Part shown: piece after piece, positions 34,763-43,934 of the stretch | Layout of the letters: every line of letters begins with the position of its first letter | Position numbering within the stretch: position 1 is the stretch's first letter | Source: JBNKFV01 sp050290265 | Lineage (GTDB): Bacteria; Pseudomonadota; Gammaproteobacteria; Pseudomonadales; Cellvibrionaceae | Length of the DNA: 64,000 nucleotides | Direction: 5' to 3' | Assembly: GCA_050290265.1 (NCBI GenBank) | Contig: JBNKHI010000010.1 | Span: forward strand, 1-64,000 | The notes under the pieces: generated by a model | What the model was told of the DNA's origin: nothing | Seen by the model: only the letters and a program-made list of their open reading frames with translations | Database searches by the model: none | Program-made: the position numbers and the translations under genes

Positions 34763-36592
34763 TTAATCCTCTAACGCATCAAAGAGGACAGTGGCGCCCT
34801 GCTCCGCAGACGTAACAACGCGGCGGAAATTGGTGAACAGCTCACGGCCTACCCCTTTGTTACTCACTTCCGTAATGGATGCAGGTTCGCGCGCGGCAAA
34901 TTCTTTTTCGTCAACCTGACAGGACAACACACCACGATGTGCATCCAGTACGATCCAGTCGCCATCTTTTACTTTCGCTAACGGGCCACCGGCAGCACTC
35001 TCGGGTGACATATGGATGGCAGCCGGGACTTTGCCTGAGGCGCCAGACATACGACCGTCAGTGACTAACGCAACATGGTGGCCACGATCCTGCAACACGC
35101 CCAACAGCGGTGTTAATTTATGCAGCTCGGGCATGCCATTCGCACGCGGCCCCTGAAAGCGAACAACGACAACACAATCTTTGTTTAACTCGCCGGCATC
35201 AAACTTTTCTTGCAGACTGTGCTGACTTGAGAGCACAACCGCCGGGCCTTCCACAACCCAATGTTTTTCATCAACTGCCGACACTTTTATCACACCGCGA
35301 CCCAAGTTACCGTCCACTAAACGCAAACCGCCTTCTTTATCAAACGGCTCGGCAGTGGTAGCCAATACTGACGCATCCAGACTTTCAGTAACAGCAGGTT
35401 TCCACTCGATTTTGTCACCGTTCAAGGTGGGCTCAACCGCGAAGTCCGCCATTGTTTTGCCCCACATGGTGCGCGCATCACTGTGCATCAGCCCGGCATT
35501 CATTAGCTGTGAAAACAAGTATGGTGTGCCACCAGCGGCATGGAAATGATTGATGTCGGCCTGACCGTTGGGGTAAACCCGCGCTAACAATGGCACGACA
35601 CCTGACAACGCATTGAAGTCGTCCCAATTGATAATCAAGCCCGCCGCACGTGCAACCGTTATCAGGTGAATAGCATGGTTAGTAGAGCCGCCAGAAGACA
35701 GTAAGCCCACCATGCCATTAACGATGGTGCGTTCATCGAAGACTTCTGCCAACGGACGAAAGTCGCCGCTCTGTGCAGTAATTCGCGTAATTTGTTGTGC
35801 AGCTTCACGGGTCAGTGCATCACGCAACGGCGTACCTGGATTCACAAATGACGCTCCCGGCAATTGCAGACCCATGGCTTCCATTAACAATTGGTTGCTG
35901 TTGGCAGTACCGTAAAACGTACAGGTACCTTCGCTGTGATAAGACGCAGATTCCGCCGCCAGTAATTCTTCACGACCCACCTTGCCTTCAGCGAACAACT
36001 GGCGAATACGATTTTTCTCTTTGTTCGACATGCCGGTGGGCATGGGTCCCGCAGGTACAAATAGCGTTGGCAAATGGCCAAATCGCAAGGCACCTATTAA
36101 CAGGCCCGGTACAATTTTGTCGCAAATACCTAGGCACAATACGCCATCAAACATTTGGTGAGACAGTGATATTGCCGCTGCCTGGGCGATAGCATCACGA
36201 CTGAACAAGCTGAGTTCCATACCGGGGCGGCCTTGGGTAACACCGTCACACATAGCCGGCACACCACCCGCAACTTGCGCAGTACAACCCATTTCACGAA
36301 CGGCACTTTTAATTTGCTCAGGATAAGTGGCATAAGGATGATGCGCCGACAACATATCGTTGTATGCATTCACAATACCGATATTGGACGCATTCATTAA
36401 TCTGATCTGGTTTTTATCCGAAGCATCACACGCCGCAAAACCATGGGCCAGGTTCCCGCAACTGAGTTGTGTACGCTCTGGCTGACCTTTTGCCGCATCT
36501 TGCATGTCCTGCAAATAATCGCTGCGCAGTTGACGACTGCGCTCCGCGATCGTGGCCGTTACTTTTTCTATTGTGGCATTTAGCTGGCTCAT
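34763..36592 (-). CDS. edd: 6-phosphogluconate dehydratase
   Basis: Fe-S dehydratase giving KDPG, the committed ED step; IlvD/Edd family, 609 residues. Key segments: IGIVNAYNDMLSAHHPYATYP, GGVPAMCDGVTQGRPGMELSL, VLCLGICDKIVPGLLIGAL with cluster cysteines in the CDG and GICDK motifs, and ALVTDGRMSGASGKVPAAIH. It is the first gene after hexR and has its own 160-bp leader with a putative HexR-type palindrome, so it may start its own transcript for edd-glk-eda-zwf-pgl-pyk. Confidence 0.97.
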   Translation of the reverse strand: MSQLNATIEKVTATIAERSRQLRSDYLQDMQDAAKGQPERTQLSCGNLAHGFAACDASDKNQIRLMNASNIGIVNAYNDMLSAHHPYATYPEQIKSAVREMGCTAQVAGGVPAMCDGVTQGRPGMELSLFSRDAIAQAAAISLSHQMFDGVLCLGICDKIVPGLLIGALRFGHLPTLFVPAGPMPTGMSNKEKNRIRQLFAEGKVGREELLAAESASYHSEGTCTFYGTANSNQLLMEAMGLQLPGASFVNPGTPLRDALTREAAQQITRITAQSGDFRPLAEVFDERTIVNGMVGLLSSGGSTNHAIHLITVARAAGLIINWDDFNALSGVVPLLARVYPNGQADINHFHAAGGTPYLFSQLMNAGLMHSDARTMWGKTMADFAVEPTLNGDKIEWKPAVTESLDASVLATTAEPFDKEGGLRLVDGNLGRGVIKVSAVDEKHWVVEGPAVVLSSQHSLQEKFDAGELNKDCVVVVRFQGPRANGMPELHKLTPLLGVLQDRGHHVALVTDGRMSGASGKVPAAIHMSPESAAGGPLAKVKDGDWIVLDAHRGVLSCQVDEKEFAAREPASITEVSNKGVGRELFTNFRRVVTSAEQGATVLFDALED

Positions 36593-36686
36593 AAAACCTC
36601 GTCACCGGTATCGTAGATGTAAAAGTCTTTGCAACAAGTACTGACTCTACCCTGCTGCACATTCATAAAACTATTGGAGAAACCGT

Positions 36687-36706
36687 TGAAAATAATTACT
36701 TTTTCA
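36687..36706. promoter_or_regulatory. Candidate operator in the edd leader
   Basis: TGAAAA (36687-36692) and TTTTCA (36701-36706) flank an 8-nt AT core, a palindrome about 100 bp upstream of edd. Position fits autogenous or HexR control of the cluster; its match to the known HexR consensus is weaker than that of the site at 37717. Confidence 0.4.
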
Positions 36707-36752
36707 GGGGCTTCTTAGCACACAACACACCCAACGGGCTGCATGCGCGTTC

Positions 36753-37637
36753 TTACTCGCTTAACGCACCTTCGTTACGCGGATAGCGTGTAGGCCGCAA
36801 GCTATCTTTAATTTTTTTCAAGTGCGACTGAAATCCAGGGCCGCGCTTTAAAGTCACCCCGGTTGCCAGTACATCAAGTACTGTGAGGTGTGCTATGCGC
36901 GAGGTCATGGGCATATATTCATCGGTGTTTTCAGGTACCGTGACTTCGATCACCAAATCACAGACTTTCGCCAACGGCGAATTGGGTGCCGTTAAACCAA
37001 TAACGGTCGCACCCGTCTCGCTCGCTATTTTTGCGGTATCAACAACTTCTCGAGTACGTCCAGTATAGGAAATAACAAAGAAGACATCGCCCGTTGTGCC
37101 AGATGAGGACAACATCCGCTGCATCAACACATCTTCATGAAAGGATACAGGCAGATTAAACCGGAAAAACTTGTACTCAGCGTCTTTAGCTACGGAGCTG
37201 GAAGCGCCCAGACCAAAAAAGTAGATTCGCCGCGCCTGTATCAATTGTGTGACGACATCGTTGATCAACTGGTCGCTTAAAGTGTCGCGCACCATCGCTA
37301 AGGTACTGATAGTGCTATCAAAAATCTTGCCGGAGTAAGCATTTACATCATCACCCGGTTTTACATTTTGATTCACATAGCGCATGCCAGTCACCAACGA
37401 CTGCACCAGTTTTAACTTAAAATCCGGAAACCCGGTGGCCTGAAACTTCTTACAAAAACGGTTGACGGTGGGTTCACTCACACCCGCCATTTGCGCGAGG
37501 GTAGCAATACTGGAACGGGTAACCAGCTCTGGCTCGGCCAAAATTACCTCAGCAATTTTGCGTTCTGACTTACTCATTTGCGGCATTGTATCTGCAATAT
37601 ACGCCAGCAAATTTTCTATAGTTATTGTTGATGTCAT
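36753..37637 (-). CDS. hexR: HexR, MurR/RpiR-family regulator of glucose catabolism
   Basis: KDPG-responsive repressor of zwf, edd and gap, 294 residues from the ATG at 37637. An N-terminal HTH_6 domain (MPQMSKSERKIAEVILAEPEL then MAGVSEPTVNRFCKKF) precedes a SIS sugar-isomerase-like domain (IYFFGLGASSSVAKDAEYKF; FFVISYTGRTREVVDTAKIA). The sequence tracks E. coli and Pseudomonas HexR closely. The chosen start gives the family N-terminus; an ATG 7 codons earlier also exists, and neither has a strong ribosome site. It is divergent from gap and upstream of edd, the classic HexR arrangement. Confidence 0.95.
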   Translation of the reverse strand: MTSTITIENLLAYIADTMPQMSKSERKIAEVILAEPELVTRSSIATLAQMAGVSEPTVNRFCKKFQATGFPDFKLKLVQSLVTGMRYVNQNVKPGDDVNAYSGKIFDSTISTLAMVRDTLSDQLINDVVTQLIQARRIYFFGLGASSSVAKDAEYKFFRFNLPVSFHEDVLMQRMLSSSGTTGDVFFVISYTGRTREVVDTAKIASETGATVIGLTAPNSPLAKVCDLVIEVTVPENTDEYMPMTSRIAHLTVLDVLATGVTLKRGPGFQSHLKKIKDSLRPTRYPRNEGALSE

Positions 37638-37716
37638 AAAAGGGTGCCCACATGGCATTCAATATGTTCTGGCGTACACCTTGATACTCATACAGCGTAC
37701 TGTCCAGCACCTAAAA

Positions 37717-37731
37717 TGTAATTAAACTACA
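37717..37731. promoter_or_regulatory. Probable HexR operator between hexR and gap
   Basis: TGTAATTAAACTACA is a near-perfect 15-bp palindrome of the TGTAAT-N-ATTACA type reported for HexR. It lies 80 bp from hexR and about 140 bp from gap in the shared divergent region. A second partial half-site occurs near 37779 (TGTAATTTTAGCA). Confidence 0.65.
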
Positions 37732-37868
37732 TTTTTACTCTAAAAATCCAACAAAACTTTGTTTTTGAGATTATTTTATGTAATTTTAGCAAAAAAATTG
37801 GATTTTGATACAAAAAAAGGTCTAGAATGTAAAAAAACACACAGACAACGTACATAACAGTGGTGCAT

Positions 37869-38873
37869 ATGATCAATATCGCGATTAACGGCTACGGACG
37901 AATTGGACGAAACATTTTACGGGCTTACTACGAGCGCCCCGAGCTACGACAGAAGCTACGCATCGTGGCAATTAATGACTTAGGTAACGTTGATATCAAC
38001 ATGCACCTGACCCAGTACGACACTGTACACGGGCGTTTCGGTCTGCCAGTAACCAAAGATGACCAGCATATCATTATTGATGGCGACAAAATTCGCGTCC
38101 TGTCCGAGCGCAACCCGGCAGCTCTGCCCTGGAAAGATCTTGAAGTAGACGTTGTCTGCGAATGTACCGGACTGTTCACTGATTACGACAAGGCTAAAGC
38201 CCATCTGGAAGCCGGCGCAAAGAAAGTACTGGTGTCTGCACCAGGTAAAAATATGGATGCCACCGTGGTGTACGGTATCAATGAAAGCACACTGAAACCC
38301 GAACACCGCATCGTTTCCAACGCCTCGTGCACCACTAACTGTCTAGCCCCAGTGGTTAGCCCGCTGCACAATGCTATTGGCATTGAATCTGGCTTTATGA
38401 CCACAGTGCATGCGTATACCAACGACCAGAACCTGAGCGATGTCTACCACTCAGACATCTACCGTGCACGCTCGGCAACCATGTCGATGATCCCAACGAA
38501 AACTGGCGCTGCAGCGGCTATCGGTTTGGTGATCCCGGAATTAAACGGCAAGCTGGACGGTTGTGCGGTTCGCGTTCCCACTATTAACGTTTCGCTGGTG
38601 GACTTCACCTTCGTTGCCAGCCGCAATACGACTGCCGAAGAAGTTAACAGCATTATGCAAGAAGCCAGCAAAGGCGCGCTCAGCCAGGTGCTGGACTATG
38701 TAGAAGCGCCACTGGTATCGGTTGACTTTAATCACACTCCTTTCTCAAGCAACTTTGATTCAAGCCACACCCGTGTACAAGGCAACCTGGTTAAGGTGAT
38801 GTCCTGGTACGACAACGAATGGGGCTTTTCAAATCGTATGCTCGATAACAGCATTGCGTTGATCAACGCTTAA
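37869..38873 (+). CDS. gap: Glyceraldehyde-3-phosphate dehydrogenase, type I
   Basis: NAD-dependent GAPDH of 334 residues from the ATG at 37869. NGYGRIGRN at the N-terminus binds NAD; the catalytic Cys154 is in SNASCTTNCLAPV, and HAYTNDQNLSDVYHSD plus SWYDNEWGFSNRM complete the family. Its nearest relatives are the gap genes linked with edd in Pseudomonas. In-frame GTG codons up to 9 bp earlier could also start, since no clear Shine-Dalgarno is present. It processes the triose phosphate released by Eda, and shares HexR control with the divergent cluster. Confidence 0.96.
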   Translation: MINIAINGYGRIGRNILRAYYERPELRQKLRIVAINDLGNVDINMHLTQYDTVHGRFGLPVTKDDQHIIIDGDKIRVLSERNPAALPWKDLEVDVVCECTGLFTDYDKAKAHLEAGAKKVLVSAPGKNMDATVVYGINESTLKPEHRIVSNASCTTNCLAPVVSPLHNAIGIESGFMTTVHAYTNDQNLSDVYHSDIYRARSATMSMIPTKTGAAAAIGLVIPELNGKLDGCAVRVPTINVSLVDFTFVASRNTTAEEVNSIMQEASKGALSQVLDYVEAPLVSVDFNHTPFSSNFDSSHTRVQGNLVKVMSWYDNEWGFSNRMLDNSIALINA

Positions 38874-38901
38874 CTTTTTTGACTGGTGAGTCACGTCCTG
38901 T

Positions 38902-38924
38902 AGCCCCGCAAGGGGCTTTTTTTT
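38902..38924 (+). terminator. Intrinsic terminator of gap
   Basis: AGCCCC-GCAA-GGGGCT forms a 6-bp stem with a stable GNRA loop followed by eight T residues, 29 bp after the gap stop. Confidence 0.95.
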
Positions 38925-38985
38925 GCCTCTAATTTAACGCTATGCTGACAGCCCTCCATTAGCCAACCTGATTAACCACTTTGAA

Positions 38986-39897
38986 ATGTCTATGAATGCA
39001 AAACGTGTAACCTTACCGACTGAAGCAATCACACTATCGCAATTTGCAGCAGGCTTTTGGCGCTTGCGAAACTGGCAAAAAACACCGGAGCAATTGCTCA
39101 GCTTTATTCATAGCTGTATGGATATGGGCGTCACCACGATGGACCATGCCATGGTGTATAAGAGCGAAGCGCTGTTTGGCGAAGCATTGGCACTGCAACC
39201 AGCGCTACGGCAAGACATTGAAATTGTAACCAAGTGCGGTATACGCCCTGCAGGTTTTGGTGAGCTGGGTGCGCGACACACAAATCACTACGACAGTAGC
39301 GCTGATCACATCATTCAAAGTACTGAACAATCATTGCGACAGTTAAAGACCGACTATATCGACCTTTTACTGATTCACCGCCCCGATTATCTGATGGACA
39401 TCAATGAAACAGCGAACGCTCTCAACACGTTGACTGCGCAAGGAAAAGTGCTGGCAATTGGAGTTTCAAATTTCACAACATCGCAATTTTCAGCATTACA
39501 ATCTGCGTGCAATACGCCATTGGTGACTAACCAAATTGAATTTTCACCCTACAATATGCAGGCATTAGACAACGGAGTTTTCGACCAATGCCAGATGCTC
39601 GGCATTAAACCCATGTTATGGTCATGCCTTGCCGGTGGTTTGCTGGCTAATCCGCGAGACGAAAAATCCCAGCGTATTATGAAGGCCGTTAAAGACATCC
39701 AACGTGATATCGGTGCCGAAACACCAGAACAGGTAATCTATGCTTGGGCGCAGGCACTTCCCTGTCAACCCATCATATTACTGGGCACAAGCAAGCCCGA
39801 CCGAATACGTCAGGCGCTGGCAAGCCAGCACTACCGTTTAGACAGAGAACAGTGGTACAAAATCTGGGAAGCAAGCACTGGCGCAAGCGTACCCTAA
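38986..39897 (+). CDS. Aldo/keto reductase (YdhF-like)
   Basis: NADPH-dependent carbonyl reductase of 303 residues. The AKR tetrad is partly visible: DMGVTTMDHAMVYKS supplies Asp and Tyr, and TKCGIRP carries the Lys; the TIM-barrel strand LKTDYIDLLLIHRPDYLMD contains the catalytic His, and IGVSNFTTSQF and LLGTSKPDRI form the cofactor pocket. Similar to E. coli YdhF. It is a single gene after the gap terminator; physiological substrate unknown. Confidence 0.92.
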   Translation: MSMNAKRVTLPTEAITLSQFAAGFWRLRNWQKTPEQLLSFIHSCMDMGVTTMDHAMVYKSEALFGEALALQPALRQDIEIVTKCGIRPAGFGELGARHTNHYDSSADHIIQSTEQSLRQLKTDYIDLLLIHRPDYLMDINETANALNTLTAQGKVLAIGVSNFTTSQFSALQSACNTPLVTNQIEFSPYNMQALDNGVFDQCQMLGIKPMLWSCLAGGLLANPRDEKSQRIMKAVKDIQRDIGAETPEQVIYAWAQALPCQPIILLGTSKPDRIRQALASQHYRLDREQWYKIWEASTGASVP

Positions 39898-39937
39898 CAG
39901 GCACGCACTTAGTTAGCACAGTAGCACTGGTCAACCA

Positions 39938-40960
39938 TTAGAAATCCAGCGACCTACCCAGGGCACTGCTCTCTTCTGCCAACACCAATACTTTCATGAC
40001 TGCGACCATTTCGCTCAAAGGCACGGGCACTTTGCCCCCGTGCAAAACGGCATCCGCAATCGCCGCGTAATAAAGCTGATAACAACCAGTCTCTTGCACC
40101 ACCCTTGCAACAGAAGCATCGTTATATAACTGTCCGTGTGCATCGGTAGAAAACTGGCCATAACCCGCCGACAGCGGATTTAAACCACTTTTGAGCTGAT
40201 CTTCTTGGGGATCAAGCCCTGTCTGAATATACGTACCTTTGTAGCCTTCCAACCTAAATCGAGCATTGGGCGCAGCACTTAAGCAGCTGCCATGTAAAAC
40301 CACTTCCAGATTTTTATAATGTAACTGTACGTGGAAATAATCCGTCACCTCAGCATTTTCACGAACCACCAAACAACGCCCGGTAACTGCATTGGGGGTA
40401 CCGAAAAGCTGCAAGGCCTGATCGGTTAAATGGGAACCTAAATCAAACCAGAGTCCGGCACCCGCGCCAGGCTGCTCACGCCAGCGCTGTCTTAAAAAGG
40501 GACGAAAGCGATCAAAATGCGATTCGTATAAGCGCAAATCTCCCACTGCGTTTTCTGCCAATAATTTTTTCACTGTGAGGAAGTCGCCATCCCAACGGCG
40601 ATTATGAAACCCAGAGACAAATGCTTGACTGGATGCCTCTGCCTTTAGCAAACGATCCATTTCTTCAGCATTGGTCACTATCGGTTTTTCAATAACAACG
40701 TTGATATTTGCCTGCAAACATTGGCAGGCCAGATCACAATGCAGCGCATTGGGAGCCGTAATAACCACCAGGTCTAATTCACACTGCGCTAACAGTTGAT
40801 CAACATCGCTATAAACTATCGCCGCCGGAAGTTTAGCGCTAACCGCTTCGGGTTTTGAACTCACCACCGCCACAATGTCAAACTGCTCACTGGCTACCAA
40901 TAACGGCACATGAAACGTTTGTGCCGCGTAACCAAATCCAACAATGCCAACTTTTATCAT
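39938..40960 (-). CDS. Gfo/Idh/MocA family oxidoreductase
   Basis: NAD(P)-dependent sugar or inositol dehydrogenase-like protein, 340 residues. An N-terminal Rossmann fold (MIKVGIVGFGYAAQTFHVPLL) is followed by ITAPNALHCDLACQCLQA, the signature Lys in VVIEKPIV, and GFHNRRWDGDFLTVKKLL, which place it in the YdgJ-like subgroup. It converges on the aldo/keto reductase gene with a 40-bp gap and may act on the same class of carbonyl compound, though this is only inferred from position. Confidence 0.9.
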   Translation of the reverse strand: MIKVGIVGFGYAAQTFHVPLLVASEQFDIVAVVSSKPEAVSAKLPAAIVYSDVDQLLAQCELDLVVITAPNALHCDLACQCLQANINVVIEKPIVTNAEEMDRLLKAEASSQAFVSGFHNRRWDGDFLTVKKLLAENAVGDLRLYESHFDRFRPFLRQRWREQPGAGAGLWFDLGSHLTDQALQLFGTPNAVTGRCLVVRENAEVTDYFHVQLHYKNLEVVLHGSCLSAAPNARFRLEGYKGTYIQTGLDPQEDQLKSGLNPLSAGYGQFSTDAHGQLYNDASVARVVQETGCYQLYYAAIADAVLHGGKVPVPLSEMVAVMKVLVLAEESSALGRSLDF

Positions 40961-41612
40961 GAGTCACACCCAATAAATGAATATTCAAACACCTTAACAA
41001 AAGCCATAACTATGTTCGAGCTTCAGCATGACGGTAAGCACTCTTTATTTGGCCAGTCATAACAGCAAAAGAGCGTTTATAAAAGTCGGGCTAGGACACA
41101 ACGTTATGACTACAAGAACGTTATAACTACAAGAACGTTATACAAACAGGTTTATGACCACAAATAGCCAAGGCGAAAACCCAATGCTTACTTCAGGGCA
41201 GACAATCTCCGGCACGGGCACGGGCTGAGTTACAAGCTATCATCGCAACACTAGATTGGAGGCAACATAACCCATGCGTATAGAGCTGGAAAATGACGTT
41301 TTTGTGAATACAGCAGTCTGGCATTGACGTCCTTTTTGCGAACGCCCACGGAGCGCTATTCTACCTCTGTGATTACTACTGCTGTGATTACTACAGCTAT
41401 GATTGCTACTCCTGTTACTACCAGACTTGTTATTGCTACTTTCGTTTTAATGCTACTTTCGTTATGGCTAGTACTTTCACTGCTGTCATACTTGGCTCTT
41501 TTTTCAACCGGTGTGATCCCACGTCTCATACTCGAGCGTATCAGCTAGACGCTTCTACGCGCATAGCATTTACGCTACTATCATTTTTCAATTTCAAACT
41601 TTGTGGTAAGCA
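40961..41612. other. Long intergenic region with simple-sequence repeats
   Basis: About 650 bp between the oxidoreductase and the transglycosylase. It contains a 17-bp tandem repeat (41100-41142) and a stretch (about 41365-41460) of degenerate GATTACTACTGCT-like units. A 74-codon hydrophobic frame runs through the latter (41324-41548) but begins at TTG and reflects the repeat (SVITTAVITTAMIATPVTT), so I do not call it a gene. Confidence 0.55.
41100..41142. repeat. 17-bp tandem repeat, about 2.5 copies
   Basis: AACGTTATGACTACAAG (41100-41116), AACGTTATAACTACAAG (41117-41133), then a partial AACGTTATA. The copies differ at one base. Confidence 0.85.
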
Positions 41613-42893
41613 ATGATATTTTCTAATTTAAGACGCCATTTCTCACTCGGCCTGCTTAGCGCGACCCTGATAAGCGTATGTCCCACACTGTCAGCCGAAG
41701 AAATAGCCCCCAAAATCCAGGAGCCAGCCACAGACACGTCACAGGCGCCTGCCGTTGACGAGTCATTTGAGCAATGCCGTGCCACACTGCGGCAAAATGC
41801 TGCTGAAGAAGGCTTTTCCGACTATATTCTCAACGACGTAATCGGTGACTTAAAACCACTTGAGCGAGTGATACAGCTCGACCGCCGCCAGCCTGAGTTC
41901 ACCGAAAGCTTTGCCGGATACGTGCAAAAACGTGTCAGCCAATATCGCATAGAAACCGGCAAACGCATGCTCAAAGAACACGCCACATTATTGAATAACC
42001 TGACACATGAATACGGCGTTCCCGCACGTTATATCGTCGCGTTTTGGGGATTAGAAACCAATTTTGGCAGCCACAAGGGCAAAATCGAAATCCTCAATTC
42101 AATAGCGACCCTGGCCTGTGATGCTCGCCGCAGTACCTATTTCACGCGAGAGTTATTTAACGTATTTTCACTATTGGACGATCAACGGGTTCAGCGTAAT
42201 CAGTTACTGGGATCCTGGGCCGGTGCCATGGGCCACATGCAATTTATGCCCACGGCATTAAAAGCCTACGGTAAAGACGGCGATGGCGACGGCAAACTCA
42301 ATGTATGGGATAGCCTGCCAGATGCTCTCACCTCGGCAGCGAACTACCTACAACAAATTGGCTGGAACAAAGAAGAGATATGGGGCCGCAGCGTACAATT
42401 ACCCAAGAACTTTGCCTTTGGCAAAGTGGAATTTGATACCGCGTATCCACTAAGCTACTTTAAGCAACTAGGCATCACAAAAACCTATCATCGTCCGCTG
42501 CCAGACTACGATATCAAAGCCAAACTGGTGTTGCCGTCGGGGCATTCAGGACCAGCATTTTTGGTCTACGATAATTTTTCTGTGATTATGAAATGGAATT
42601 TTTCACAAAATTACGCACTGGCGGTAGGATTACTTGCCGACCAATTTATCAATATTAATAACGGGCTGGATGCTTATAGCGGCGAGCCCTACTTCTTTAC
42701 CAATGAAGATCTAAAAACGCTGCAGGAAAAGCTGTTAGATGAAGGCTTTGACATCGGCACGCCCGACGGTATTTGGGGCCCCATGACACGCAAGGCGATA
42801 CAACAATACCAGCTAAAAAATAACCTGGTTGCAGATGGCTTCCCCAATCGGAAAGTGTTTGAAAAACTCGACATCGTATTGAGTAAAGCTTAA
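41613..42893 (+). CDS. Lytic murein transglycosylase B family, with peptidoglycan-binding domain
   Basis: Periplasmic enzyme that cleaves peptidoglycan between MurNAc and GlcNAc; 426 residues. A signal peptide ends near PTLSAEE. The catalytic Glu lies in FWGLETNFGSHKGK, followed by LLGSWAGAMGHMQFMPTALK and KDGDGDGKLNVWDSLPDALTS, the MltB_2 pattern. Residues about 365-420 form a C-terminal peptidoglycan-binding domain (LDEGFDIGTPDGIWGPMTRK). Variants of this family lack a lipobox, as here, so it is soluble rather than lipid-anchored. Confidence 0.93.
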   Translation: MIFSNLRRHFSLGLLSATLISVCPTLSAEEIAPKIQEPATDTSQAPAVDESFEQCRATLRQNAAEEGFSDYILNDVIGDLKPLERVIQLDRRQPEFTESFAGYVQKRVSQYRIETGKRMLKEHATLLNNLTHEYGVPARYIVAFWGLETNFGSHKGKIEILNSIATLACDARRSTYFTRELFNVFSLLDDQRVQRNQLLGSWAGAMGHMQFMPTALKAYGKDGDGDGKLNVWDSLPDALTSAANYLQQIGWNKEEIWGRSVQLPKNFAFGKVEFDTAYPLSYFKQLGITKTYHRPLPDYDIKAKLVLPSGHSGPAFLVYDNFSVIMKWNFSQNYALAVGLLADQFININNGLDAYSGEPYFFTNEDLKTLQEKLLDEGFDIGTPDGIWGPMTRKAIQQYQLKNNLVADGFPNRKVFEKLDIVLSKA

Positions 42894-42919
42894 GTTTTCT
42901 GCCCAAAACGAAACCCATG

Positions 42920-42949
42920 AAAAAGCCGGTTACAAGCCAGTTAACCGGC
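42920..42949 (-). terminator. Intrinsic terminator of the methyltransferase gene
   Basis: GCCGGTTA (42925-42932) and TAACCGGC (42942-42949) form an 8-bp stem; on the minus strand it is followed by TTTTTC. It lies 33 bp past the methyltransferase stop and between two converging genes, so it may serve both. Confidence 0.8.
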
Positions 42950-42982
42950 ATACACCAACCAGCCTGTGTTTACCGCAAGCGC

Positions 42983-43675
42983 TCATGCCTGCACTGACTG
43001 AAAAGACTTCACCACCAGCATGTGGGTAGCGCCCTTTTGAAATCGGTATCGACTGTTTGTAAGCTCTGCATGAAAACCTTTTTCCGATAGGAACCTGACG
43101 ACCTCATCTAGGTAGGGCGAGAGCTCACCTTTTAACGTAACAAGCGGGTAGACCCTTACTTCTTTAGCAACACGCATGAGTTCGAGCAATGAATCCAGAT
43201 GCTGCTGTAGAGTGAGCTGCTGGCTATACAAAAACAGGTAGTGCGAGCATAGAGCCAAATCAAATTGGCCATCGGTAAACGGCAGCGCGGGCAAGGAAGC
43301 TTCTAAGTATCGCTTGTCGATCTTTCCTTGTTCGTAGTCAGCAAGAAATTTATTCATTGCAGACATTCTGATAGCCCCAAGCTCTTCAACAGACGATATT
43401 GATTCCCAAATATACTTATCTTGTGTGCCTTCCATCTGCGGCATAACTTCATCATAGACTTCAGCGATCCTCGCCCTTAGCTGTTCGGCGTTAAAGGAAT
43501 AAGCAGGATCAATAGAAATCACTGAGCCGCCTTTTGCAGTCAACTCAGCATTAAACGATGCTGGGCCATCACCACAACCAAGGATCGACTTGCCTAAATC
43601 AGCCTCAGAGAGGCAAAACATCTTGATATATTCTAAAAAGGACCGTCCCCACGGTACGACATTCTTCAATTCCAT
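42983..43675 (-). CDS. SAM-dependent methyltransferase-like protein
   Basis: A 230-residue class I methyltransferase-fold protein. The SAM-binding loop reads SILGCGDGPASFNAELTAKGG with the following acidic strand end VISIDPAYSF; LPALPFTDGQFDLALCSHYLFL resembles motif IV and VAKEVRVYPLVTLKGELSPYL the C-terminal strands. The substrate is unknown; the first glycine-rich loop is slightly divergent (GCGDGPAS). It is transcribed alone and ends in an intrinsic terminator. Confidence 0.8.
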   Translation of the reverse strand: MELKNVVPWGRSFLEYIKMFCLSEADLGKSILGCGDGPASFNAELTAKGGSVISIDPAYSFNAEQLRARIAEVYDEVMPQMEGTQDKYIWESISSVEELGAIRMSAMNKFLADYEQGKIDKRYLEASLPALPFTDGQFDLALCSHYLFLYSQQLTLQQHLDSLLELMRVAKEVRVYPLVTLKGELSPYLDEVVRFLSEKGFHAELTNSRYRFQKGATHMLVVKSFQSVQA

Positions 43676-43934
43676 TCGGGTTTCCTTAAGTGCTCAAAAC
43701 GTCGAAAAATACAGGCTGTAGCCTACCAGAATCCAACCTTGCTTGACGCATTTTGCGTGTTTCAACCATTTACCACTCCATCCGCAGATGCCTAACCGCA
43801 GGTTTTTTTCGGCCTACGGTTTCATAACTGGAACAGGCGATTGCATTTTTGGACCCTCTTTAATGAGCCAATTGCAGGCATACTCGGACGCTGGATTACC
43901 TACTACTATAAAAATAACCAAACGAGGAAACCCC

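Noticed and set aside
41324..41548. A 74-codon hydrophobic open frame
   Set aside because: It begins at a TTG, has no ribosome site and its sequence simply reflects the degenerate DNA repeat.
43743..43934. 64-codon N-terminal extension of the MFS transporter frame
   Set aside because: No ribosome site at 43743, no membrane or signal character, and a good GAGGAAA lies before the ATG at 43935.
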